Source of the DNA: Przewalskia tangutica
Taxonomy: Eukaryota > Streptophyta > Magnoliopsida > Solanales > Solanaceae
Length of the DNA stretch: 64,000 bases
Direction: 5' to 3'
NCBI GenBank assembly: GCA_029844215.1
Contig: CM056726.1
Location: 78,979,548 to 79,043,547, forward strand
A program made the translations under genes and the position numbers. Of this stretch, positions 32,215 to 42,757 are shown piece after piece; within the stretch, counting starts at the first letter, position 1, and every line of letters starts with the position of its first letter. The notes beneath the pieces were generated by a model, which saw only the letters and a program-made list of their open reading frames with translations, had not been told where the DNA came from and searched no databases.

Positions 32215-33384
32215 CTAAAACTGGGAACTTCCACCGCGACCTCTGCCGTCGCGTGCCGGTGTATGAACATCCTGCCTAGCTATTGAAGGTGAAGAACCCG
32301 CAACTGATCCCGTAGTCTGTGCTATCCCACCAGTGCCACCTCCGCCTGGACGGTTTCTCAAAATGGCCTCGCTGGCCGCATGTAAAACAAACTCCCAAAC
32401 TAGCACGACACTCACAACGAGCCTACCACAACGACTACAACGAGGTAGGGTGGCTTCATCCGCTAACACCCGCGCTTCCCGAAAATCAACCTGAAGCCCT
32501 CGACCGCCTCGAATACTCGGACGCCCCAAGATCGCGGAGGACCACTCAATCGGATGATGTATATATTTAGTCACGCCGAGGCCGCTCGCCTCGAAAGTTA
32601 CCAAAGGACCCTACCGCTTCGCCTCTTACGCCGATCCCGGTCCCTACGCCGGTCTCTACATTCTCGGCCTGCATGATAAGCCGGACGCGGCAATGTCCAT
32701 GCCCGGCTGAAGAGCTACTCCTGCACAACCCTCTGCTAGATAATCATCGAGCCCTGTGACATAGCGGTGCACTCTATCATCCATATCTGCCACTAAAGCG
32801 GGGACATACCGAGCCAACGAGTCAAACTCTACGCTGTACTCCCGAACCGTACGCCCGTTCTGTCTCAACATCATAAATCTATCTGCTCGAGCTCTCCTCA
32901 TCTGCGAATGCAAGAAATGGCTAAGAAATACCTCTGAGAACTCATCCCAAACAGCTGGAAGCGCATGCTCCCCCCGGGATAGTTCCCATGAATCAAACCA
33001 CGATCGCAGATCACGCACCGATGTGAACCCAATACCACCGACTGTCTCGAGGCCTTGATCACTTTCATGATCCGCAGAATCGTCGAATAAACTCGAGGAT
33101 CATCTCGCCATCGATCCATAGAACTTTGGTGGATCGCAACTCGAAGTCCCGGTCTCCAACTATCGATCTAGGTGAACTATGGGTACAACCGAATCCGCTT
33201 CTCCCGCTCGCCCTCATTCCTCGCCACAATCCTAGCTAGTAATCGGGCCATCTCATTGTAACCCATATCCTCTCGCTCTGGCCGCGGATGGACGCCTCGT
33301 ATTGTGGCTTCGATGAGGCCGCCGCCGCTTACTCGCAGCCTCCTCTGCTTTGCCCTTCTGGGCCTGGTTGCCTTCGCGAGGCAT
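32215..33384 (-). pseudogene. gag of element D, degenerate
   Basis: ATG at 33384-33382 gives MPREGNQAQKGKAEEAASKR, then frame breaks. The central gag domain is well kept at 33018-32656 (WFDSWELSRGEHALPAVWDE, FDSLARYVPALVADMDDRVH, RYVTGLDDYLAEGCAG), one of the best gag stretches of the window. The C-terminal zinc knuckle is readable near 32400-32380 (CFTCGQRGHF), but the last Cys context is lost. The order of domains is normal for Ty3/gypsy gag and no protease follows. Confidence 0.75.
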
Positions 33385-33573
33385 AATCGTATAAAAGAAT
33401 ACGCCGAGGAGTCCAACTTACAACACAACTCTAAGGCACGATCTCAGAGTGAGAAGAATAGAAACCAATCCTAAAATATCCTGCAGCCTCCTTGATTATA
33501 GGTGTGGTGCACAACACGCCGATAATCAAGACTCTACTAGATACGGTCTGTAGACACTTTCCGAGGATTAACT

Positions 33574-33585
33574 GCTCTGATACCA
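33574..33585 (-). other. Primer-binding site of element D (tRNA-iMet)
   Basis: The reverse complement reads TGGTATCAGAGC exactly and lies four bases from the LTR at 33590. Confidence 0.9.
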
Positions 33586-34236
33586 CTTTTGTCACGACCC
33601 GACCTCAGGCCCACGACTGGTGCCTTACCCCGGGCACCCTAGTGACACTACATCAGAGAAAAAATCAGCGGAAATAAAAACTCAAAGATAAGAACAATAT
33701 GAAATAAGAAACAGGCTAACCAAAACGGTCACCTTTCTGTATATATATCAAAATCTGAACAGTTACATCATTTACAAACCCTGCCCACAACAAAGATTTC
33801 TGCACTTCTAAGAGTTTTTATAACAACTATGACGGACAGGCCCCGCCATACCCCGAATGTACAAGTACCTACAATGACAGGACTAAAACTAAAAGATAAG
33901 CCTCCGAGAAACGGAGCTTCCCAACACGCAGAACCGTGATCCTATGAGCGAGGATCAACAACCGGTACCTCTACCGCGGCATGAACGCAGCCTCAAGGAG
34001 TTCGATAACAGTACCAAGTATGTGAAATCGAAATATCAGAAATGAAATCATAATACTATAAAAACAGAGACATGTATGATAACCAAACTACGATACAATA
34101 TATATTAGCGAATATGTCGAGTCGTGACTCACGCCAGAAAGTCATCACTCAAATATAACCCGAATTTAACTCCGATAACGGCCGCATGCCCCCAAGATCT
34201 TACCTCGGTATAAGCATGGCCATGGAACCATCCTAA

Positions 34237-34711
34237 TGGACGCATACCCGTGGACCATCCATCGTGTCAGTATGTCCAAAGGAAATAATAAGATAGCACT
34301 CATAGTGGAAGCATACTCGTGGGCCACCCAACGTGTCAGTATGTCCAAAGAAAATAACAAGATAACACTCCTAGTGGAAGCATACTCGTGGGCCACCCAA
34401 CGTGTCAGTATGTCCAAAGGAAATAACAAGATAACACTCATAATGGAAGCATACTCGTGGGTCACCCAACGTGTCAGTATGTCCAAAGAAAATAACAAGA
34501 TAACACTCCTAGTGGAAGCATACTCGTGGGCCACCCAACGTGTCAGTATGTCCAAAGGAAATAACAAGATAACACTCATAATGGAAGCATACTCGTGGGC
34601 CACCCAACGTGTTAGTATGTCCAAAGAAAATAACAAGATAACACTCCAAGTGGAAGCATACTCGTGGGCCACCCAACGTGTCAGTATGTCCAAAGGAATT
34701 AACGAGATAAC
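34237..34711. repeat. 69-bp array with dimeric order in right LTR of D
   Basis: Seven units alternate strictly between two types: CCAAAGGAAAT (type 1) and CCAAAGAAAAT (type 2), giving a 138-bp higher-order period. The alternation shows in the translated frame as SKGNN/SKENN. Confidence 0.85.
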
Positions 34712-36337
34712 CGGCCCTCCATCGAGAGACGCGGTAGCACAGAAATACAACACTTGCAAAACAAAGGCTATCACAACAAGCATAGGCAAGTTCAACATAC
34801 TCTTAGACTTTCATTTTATGACAACAAATCCGGGTTTTAACCCCAAGGTACTACGTACTTTAATTCTTTCAAAAAGATCTATTTCTTTTACGAAGGTCAC
34901 ACGATACCCGTAGTATCAAAATAGAGTAACTATCATTTTAAGTAAACCAAAACAATTTCCATACCTTCTTTTTAAACCAATTTAAGACAAAACCATGCCT
35001 TCCTTTTAAACCAAAACACTTCAATTCCTCAAGTCTCTTTTCTTTTTAGAAAACAAGTTCCTTACTTTGGAATTTAAGAAAACCAATACTTGTTTATAAT
35101 GATTCTTATTAAAGCAGCCATGATCTATAAAATATAATACAATTTTGTCTTATCTTAGCTTCTATGCAGATGGAGGATTCTACTTGTTTTAATATAATTA
35201 TTTGTCATTACATTTTCCTTTATTTAACGCTGCAATGGCTTGTTCGATACTTATTCCCATTTCCGAAATCAATATAACTTATTCTTTTTTTTAAAGACCA
35301 AGTACTCATTACTCACGAATGAGGTTTCACCACTTTTTAACACAATTCAAGTTCTGAACAGTTCATATCAAGTCAAATATAAGTCAAGTCTCTTATCTTT
35401 TAAAATCAACAAACCATTCTTTTACCTACATAAAGTCGTTATAACTAACTTCTCATAAAGCCGTTATAACACTTTATGTTTTAAACCACCCAAATTCGTT
35501 TAGCACACGTACGTCTACCGTACTACATAGTTCACAACAATCATGCTAGAAAGGATAGGAAGAGGTTCACATACCTCGCGACGATTATCGACAAATAGCA
35601 AAACGCTCCAAAGTACTATACCCTTGCTAGCCTTTTCCACCCTTCAAGTAGACTACGCTACTCGTAGTACTTCAACCTATAACGGCCATAAAACGTCTAT
35701 TAACTTCTAGATCTTTTCGTAGAACATTTCTAAGTACAAGATTCCTTATTCTACGAAAAATTTGGCAGCACCTCCTCTGCAACTACTTACCACCACCTCT
35801 TTCAAGGCCCGATACAAATAGCCAACATGCCACATTTAAGCGCAGTAATATAACAACTCAAAGGGGATTACACGCCTAACTGGACGTGTAAAATTCTGCC
35901 CCAAAATATAATACTACATAAGTCTATTGTAAATACAGTCCAATGTAAATACAGTTCAATTATTTTTAATCATCCTTCCATATATCTTACTCAATTATAA
36001 ACTACTACAATATGTAATTTACAATAGAAGGACATAGATCATTACCTCGATAAGCCCAAAATTATCCAAGATTTATAAGTCGATCCTGAGCAACGTTTAG
36101 CTCCTATTCCTTACGCTCCAATCCGCTCCAAGCAACCCTTAGAAGTTTCTAAACAACTTATCTTAACACTTCATCCAAGCTATGAAGATTTTCCTAGGGT
36201 TTCATTTTGCGACTATTGGAATAAAGTAGTATTTCCGGGCTCTTATGTTGGGATTACTTTAGAATACTACTAGGGACACTAGGCTAAGGTATTTGGAATT
36301 TATACAACAACAATTGAAGTATTTCTCTACACAAAGT

Positions 36338-36358
36338 GGGGGGGGGGGGGGGGGGGGG
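36338..36358. repeat. 21-G homopolymer in right LTR of D
   Basis: The sister LTR has only six G at the same place (29756-29761), so the tract expanded after insertion or reflects assembly slippage. Confidence 0.8.
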
Positions 36359-36909
36359 TGGACGAGAACACTACAAAGGGAGGGAGTATTTTTGCCTTGG
36401 AAAAACTCAAGTGTGGATGATGAAGTCTTGCAACTTAAGGGGGGTATTTATAGAGAAATCAAAGGCCAAGATCAAGGCAAGTGTGTGGTGAGATTGGGGG
36501 GCAAGTGTGTGTGGGTCCCACCCACCACATGTCCACACAAAATTCAAGACAAGTGGCTTGCCACTTGTAGGGCCATTTCGGCCAAGGACACATGACACCA
36601 CATTTCGGCCATGTGCCACCTGGGGGGTGACACATGTCGCCCTCTTACTCGTCCAAAATATTTCATCTTCCAAAAATATCCAATATATCTAAAATCTCGA
36701 AAACAAAGTGGGCCCCACAAAACCGTAAATTTTCCCCGTGGGCCCCACGTGACAAAATCCGGAAATAAAATTCCATAATTTTATTATAATCCAAGAAGTC
36801 CAAATACCAAATCTGGGAATCCAATTCCCATTAACGAACCTTTTTCCTTCACAAAATCCTAAAACTTTTCCGTCGAAAAATCACATCTTTCTTCCTTTCC
36901 AATATTAAT

Positions 36910-36914
36910 GTCGT
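36910..36914. repeat. Target-site duplication of the solo LTR, left
   Basis: GTCGT is repeated exactly at 39530-39534; the uninterrupted left LTR of D has a single GTCGT here (AATGTCGTATTCTTG). Confidence 0.92.
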
Positions 36915-39529
36915 TGTTATACCCCGTATTTCCAGGGTATGTATGTGAGGACGTACGTACATTTGTACAAACCCTAATTAGGTTAAGGATGAAATTGTGA
37001 ACTTTCGACGGAAAAGATTCCGAACCTTGTGAAGGAAATTCTACGTTTTTAATATTTTAACCGATTGCGGATTTTTCCGAGAGGCGAAATATTTTGGACC
37101 AATAAGAGGGAGACATGTGTCACCCTTAGTTGGCATGGGTTGGACGAAATGGTGGCCTAGTGGACAAGTCAAATGGTCAAGTCTTGGAAGATATTTTCTT
37201 TGGGTGAGTGGGAGTAGGTTGGGACGTTTTTTTGGGCAAGTGGGAGGCTTGCCTTGGACGATTTTTGTATGCTTGTCGAAGGCCACATGGCTCATTGTTG
37301 TGGGGGACATATGTCCCAATGTTGTGGTGGACATATGTCCCAAGGTTGTGGTGGACACTTGGTGGAAGACTTCACTTGAACAAGCTATCCAAATCTTCAC
37401 CCTCCATTTGTTTTAATCTTGGCCCTTGGTGGTTCTATAAATACCCCCCTCTTGTGCAAGACTTCTTCATCCACAAACACAACTTCCAAGTCTCCAAAAA
37501 TTCTTCCCCCTTAGTTGCTAAGTTCTCGTCCAACTCCTTTCCCCCCATTTCCTAGTTGTTCGTCCGAAAGTCCCTCCCCCCCCCCCCTTGGTAGAAAAAT
37601 ATTCTCCAAGTATTGTTACTATGCCAAAATACCTTAGCCAAATACCTTGTAGTATTCCTAAGTTACCTCTACACTAAAAGCCCAGAAATACTACCTTATA
37701 TCCTTTAGTCACAAAACGAAACCCTAAGGAAAATCTTCATAGTTGGTTGAGGTATTAGGTAGAAGTTGTTTGGAAACTTCTAAGGGTTTCTTGGAGCTAT
37801 CGGAGCGTGCAGGATAGGAGCTAAACCTTGCTCAGGATCGACATATATCTTGGATAATTTTGGGCTTGTCGAGGTAAATATCTTGTCCTTCTATTGTAAT
37901 TGGAGATTACATACTGTATTAGTATAGAAATGAGTATAAGACGTATAGAAGGATGGTATAAAAGAAGAGAATTGAACTGTACTTACATAGGACTGTAATT
38001 ACAGTAGACTTGTGTAGTTTAACGGGTAGGGAAGTGCTGTCCGATTTTCCGTAGAATAGAGAACCCTCTGCTTAGAATATTCTACAGAGTAGTCTAGACG
38101 TTGATAGACGTATTTGCCTATTATAGGTTGATACTCTGCGCGCGACATATTCGACTTGGCAGGTGGATTTCGCCGAGGAGGTATGTGATTCTTCCTATAC
38201 TCTTGAGCATGATATTTTTGATATATATATATAGTACGGTAGACGTACGTGTGTTAACAAAAATTGGTTTTACTCTGATGTCCCTTGACTTGAGTTTTAA
38301 ATAATAAGAATCTTGAAGTATTTCAAAAAGAGTTATGAATCATTTTTGAAAGAAAAGTAATACTTGGTTTTAAAAGTTTAAGAGTTGTACTAGCTTTATG
38401 GGAAGTTAGGTATAACAACTTAAAGAAAGATAAAAGGAACGGTTTACTTATTTGTTTATGAAAGTCTTGTATTGATCTCTGGAAAGTGTAGTAAGATGGT
38501 TTGATAAGTAAACATGTTATGATGCTATGTGTGTTAGTGTCTTGTGATGTTTGTGTAAGGGGGTTATTCTTGTTGTGCTTACGTTGTTAAACGATAAGCC
38601 CGTTGTACTGCTATTATATCACATACCCCCCTGACTTGTTATAATGCCGAGGACTTGCCACCCTCGATACGGGTCTATATGGCCTATGCGGGTCTGTGTG
38701 GCCTATGCGGAGCTGCGGGAGTTCCAGGATTGATCACTCCGGGTGTGTTACCCGATGCGAGGTATACTCATGCGGTCTGTGTGACTATGATTCGAGGAAT
38801 ACCTCATGCGGTCTGTGTGACTATGCGGACTGCGGGAGTCCAGGAGGATGCCGCGGGTTAGCTACCCCCGATGCGAGGAATACCTCATGCGGGTCTGTGT
38901 GACCTATGCGGACTGCGGGAGTTCCAGGATTAGGCACGCATAATGATACTATGGGCGATTGGCCTTGCTTCGATCATTAGCGGCCTAGAAAAGACCAGTT
39001 ACATTATATCTATTTTTGCTCTTGTCTATGCTGTGGCACTATGTGCGGTTGAACTGGTTGTATTTGTAAATGGTTTTAAAATACTTTGATTTCATTTCAG
39101 TACTTTACAGTTTCACATACTTGGTACCTGTTGTACTGACCTCCTTCGGGGGGCTGCGTTCATGCCGCAGGTAAGGGAAAGCAGGTGGTAGATCCGCATT
39201 CTTAGGATCTTTACTCTGGTATCAGGAGCTCCATTTCTCCGGAGGCTCGACTTTTGGTACGACTCTCCCTGGTGATGTAGATATTTTGTACATTCAGGGT
39301 ATGGCGGGACCCCGCCATAGTTGTTTACTTCCTTAGAGGTCTGTAGTCCTGTTGTAAAGTTGGGATGTAACTGTTCACTTTTGATATGTATATATATGCC
39401 GAAAGGCAGGTTTTTCTCAGATAAACTGTTTCTCATTTCATGTCTTATATTCCGCTGATTACTCTGATGTATGACTACTTGGGTGCCCGGGTAAGGCACC
39501 AGTCACGGGCCCCGGAACGGGTCGTGACA
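36915..39529 (+). mobile_element. Solo LTR, plus orientation, inside the right LTR of D
   Basis: The 2615-bp unit starts TGTTATACCCCGTATTTCC and ends GGGTCGTGACA, flanked by a perfect 5-bp duplication GTCGT and with no internal domain. It keeps LTR landmarks, including the CTTCGGGGGGCTGCG hairpin (about 39140-39165) and an ATGGCGGG...CCCGCCAT stem (39301-39318). It is the product of LTR-LTR recombination of a gypsy element related to B. Confidence 0.92.
38655..38940. repeat. Degenerate tandem repeat in the solo LTR
   Basis: Repeated GATGCGAGG, ACCTCATGCGG, TGTGTGAC and GACTGCGGGAGTTCCAGGA motifs. Related inverted versions occur at 49130-49335, 57920-58200 and 63560-63810. Confidence 0.65.
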
Positions 39530-39534
39530 GTCGT

Positions 39535-39586
39535 ATTCTTGTACGTACGTCCTCACATGCATACTCTGGAACTACGGGGTGTAACA
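39535..39586 (-). mobile_element. Element D, 5' LTR end after the solo LTR
   Basis: The last 52 bp of the LTR end CGGGGTGTAACA and correspond to 30301-30352. Confidence 0.9.
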
Positions 39587-41456
39587 CTTGTAAAGAAATC
39601 AAGTCTCATAACTTTAAATCAAATCTCTTAACTTTAGAAATCAAGTCTCATATCTTGAAAAATAAAGTCTCATAACTTGTAAAGAAATCAAGTCTCATAA
39701 CTTTAAATCAAATCTTTTAACTTTAGAAATCAAGTCTCATATCTTGAAAAATAAAGTCTCATAACTTGTAAAGAAATCAAGTCTCTTAACCTTAAATCAA
39801 ATCTCTTAACTTTAAAGTACTTCACGTAACTTATACAATTTTGACTAAGCCACTCATACTTTCATAATCAAGACTCATATATTTCCAAAATCGACTTACT
39901 TACTTCAAATGAATTAAGTCGCATAGACTTACCAAATCAAGTCACATAGACTCACTAAAATTTAGTCACATAGACTTACCAAATAATCATGTCAAAGGAA
40001 GGAAGAAGTTCACATACCTCGTTGGCGACTAACCCAAACGACAAGTAGCAATACGCTCCAATGTACTTCAACCTTATTGGCTATTCCACAAGCCAAGTAG
40101 AATGTGCTACACGTAGTACTTCAACCTAGAATGACAATAACACTTCTATCAACTACAAGCTATCAAGTGTAGGACTTATACCAAATAATGGCCCTCTAAT
40201 TCTACGGAAAATCCAAAGACTTCCTTTGTTTCTACGTACTTTTCCACCTTTTCCAAGGCCCGTATTCATCAACCAACAATCCACATTTAAGGCACAACCA
40301 ACAGCTAGCCAAAGGGGATTACACGCCTAACTGGACGTGTAAAATTCTGCCCCACAGTTATACAAAATAGTCCACAAATCAGCCCATAAAAACAGTCCGC
40401 AATCCAACCATAACGAGGGTAAAATGTGAGGCCTTTTAACGCATTTCCACACCCTTATTCCCTTAGGACTTTCATTAGCAACTACTAAACTTAAACATGC
40501 ATAACAACAACTAAATTTCCAGCATTTAATACCTCAAAACAGTCCACTAAACGACACAACAACGTCTAACAGTTTTGGGCAGTTTCTCGGCCACAACAAC
40601 TACAACCCGATAACTCGTTCCTTAATCCATTTTGTTCCAATTCGAGTTCCAAAACTTCTACATAAGTTATAACAACTTATTAACAACAGTATTAATCCAT
40701 TATAACATTCAATAGGTGAAGATAACAACGACAATAACCAACGAATTCCATTTGCACCAAATCTGTCCCAAATCGGTTTTAGCCACCAAAATGGCTCAAA
40801 CGCTTTTTATTCTTCATTATTTTCTAACACAAGTTCATCCATAAATAATAACAATAAGTAATATCCAATTACTTTAAAATAAGAAGGACTTTTACCTCAT
40901 TTTTTGCCCAAAAACGCCCCAAAATAGTCCGGTCTTTATTGGTGCGCAGTTTTCGTTTCGCTCCACCTCTTCAAGTTCCAATCACATATATGTACCCCCT
41001 ACAACCTTAGGAGCAACTTCTCTTTGAATCCCACTTCCAAAAAGTCGACGGAACCCCTAGGGTTTTCGCATCAACTTTCGGCCAAGACGAGTAAAAACGT
41101 GTAGAATATTAATCTAGGCTTAGCACTTGGTTTAAGGGCTTAATCTTGGAGAAATAAATTGATCAACAGTGGTTGTTCTTAGCCAAGGGGCTCTCGAAAT
41201 TATGGAGCTAAAGGGGAGAAGATGAGAGCTTATTGTTTGGTCTAAGTGTAAAGTGATCCAAGTCTTGCAAGACTTGGATATGTATAGCCAAGTGGAGTGG
41301 GACCCATGTCCACTTGTCCCCTCTCAAAATATCTAATTTGTTGTCATATTAGCAAGACAAGTGGAGGGGTTCCACGTGTCGCCCTCCGATTGGTCCAAAA
41401 TATTATAATTTTTCGAAGGTCCCCGCGAAATTGTGAAATTCCTGTCGGACCTCATA
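39587..41456 (-). mobile_element. LTR M1, U3 portion
   Basis: The 89-bp repeats resume, followed by AT-rich sequence and the TAAAATTCTGCCCC landmark (about 40338). Toward the end it resembles U3 (CCACGTGTCGCCCTCC with a nearby CCAAT box). No clean GGTGTAACA end is found, so the LTR is truncated near 41456. Confidence 0.65.
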
Positions 41457-42757
41457 TTATCTATGTAAAAGGTAGGTCTAAGTTATCCTAAGTTCTTACC
41501 AAGTTTTATGGGGGATGTTGGTAAGAGTCGTTAGGAAGTATGTGGAGTCGAGGTGACCTTGCTAATTTACTGCACTAATGAGAATAGATATCGAACAAGC
41601 CATTGCAGCGTTAATAAAAAATGTATCGAAAATCAATTATATTAAAATAAGTAGAATTCTCCATCTGCATAGAAACTAAGATAAGACAAAATTGTATTAC
41701 ATTTTCTAGATCATGGCTGCTTTAATAAGATCGTTATAAACAAGTATAACCTATTCACAACTTATAAAAGTATATATTAATTTAAAAGAGTTTATGTTAT
41801 GAAGTTTTAAGACTATGAACCTTGGTTTCTTAAAAAGGTTATGGGACTTTATTTTTCAAGTTATGGGACTTGATTCTTAAAGAAAGGAATGACTTGATTT
41901 AAAAAGTATGGTTTTCATGATTTATTTCAAAAGTTAAGAGGCTTGATTTCAAAAGAGAATGTAACTTGAGTTTTCAAAAGAAGAAGTTTGTTGACTTAAA
42001 AGAGGAGTTTTATGATTCTTTTTAAGTATGTATGTACGTAGTACTTTTGGGTTTAGTTTCCCTAATGTAATAAGAAATAAAAGCGTCTTAAGTTCTCTAA
42101 AATGAAAGGTTGTTATAATAGCCTTTATGGGATGTTGTTATAACGACGTAAGAAGAAGTCAAAAGGTGGTTTAAAATGTTACGTAAGGAAAGACACACCG
42201 AGCCTATAAATAGGCCGGGTTATGTTATGAGACACACCGAGCCTACAAATAGGCTGGGTTATGTTATGAGACACACCGAGCCTACAAATAGGCCGAGTTA
42301 TGTTATGAGACACACCGAGCCTACAAATAGGCCGGGTTATGTTATGAGACACATCGAGCCTACAAATAGGCCGGGTTATGTTATGAGATACACCGAGCCT
42401 ACACATAGGCCGGGTTACGCCATATACACCGAGCCTACACATAGGCCGGGTTACGTCATTTTACACCGAGCCCCACCGGCGGGCCGGGTTATGCTACATG
42501 ATTCCACAGAACACCAAGCCCCACAGGTGGGACGGGTTATGTTACATGATTCCATAGTCCACCGAGCCCCACAGGCGGGCCGGGTTATGCTACATGATTC
42601 CACAGTATACCGAACCCCACAGGCGGGCTGAGTTATGCTACATGATTTCACAGTACACCGAGCCCCACAGGTGGGCCGGGTTATGTCATATGATTCATCA
42701 AGTACACTGTGTCCCGCAAACGGACCGGATTATGTTATGTAAGGAGAGTTACATCGG
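41457..42757 (+). mobile_element. Plus-oriented LTR segment
   Basis: Sequence matching 11010-12240 of the element A 5' LTR in the same direction: TCTAAGTTATCCTAAGTTC, TTTAGTTTCCCTAATG, then both tandem arrays. It may be the continuation of A2, but about 0.4 kb is missing at the junction. It is cut at 42758 by another minus LTR. Confidence 0.65.
42190..42720. repeat. 39-bp and 48-bp tandem arrays in the LTR segment
   Basis: About seven 39-bp units (CACCGAGCCTACAAATAGGC) and five 48-bp units (CACCGAGCCCCACAGGCGGG). They explain the 151-codon frame at 42176-42631 and its antisense frames. Confidence 0.88.

Larger units (their letters stand above)
33590..36914 (-). mobile_element. Element D, 5' LTR (right), main part
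   Basis: Starts TGTCACGACCCG; matches the left LTR with about 2% differences in AT-rich parts but dense small changes at 33780-34200. It includes seven 69-bp units, a 21-G run (36338-36358), and TCP-like sites at 36708-36718 and 36738-36748. It is interrupted by a solo LTR at 36915 and ends at 39535-39586. Confidence 0.87.
27076..39586 (-). mobile_element. Element D: gypsy element, minus orientation, with nested solo LTR
   Basis: Two LTRs (27076-30352; 33590-36914 plus 39535-39586) flank a 3.24-kb internal region with a PPT, a gag remnant and a perfect PBS, but no pol. The flanking five bases are TTTGT (27071-27075) and CTTGT (39587-39591), a target duplication with one change; the neighbouring repeat units confirm that the original was CTTGT. 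Removing the solo LTR, the element is about 9.9 kb. A host XTH gene piece lies in the internal region. Confidence 0.87.

Noticed and set aside
32319..32570. Plus-strand frames over the element D gag (also 53751-54542 and 56174-56413 over element B)
   Set aside because: Antisense shadows of gag and pol, with no recognisable protein features.
34166..34913. 210- and 225-codon repeat proteins on opposite strands; also 27652-28129
   Set aside because: Products of the 69-bp array in the LTRs of element D, open on both strands for the same arithmetic reason.
37041..37555. Overlapping frames of 99-119 codons in the solo LTR
   Set aside because: They lie in U3 sequence of the LTR with simple internal repeats (ATATGTCCCAA) and have no family resemblance.
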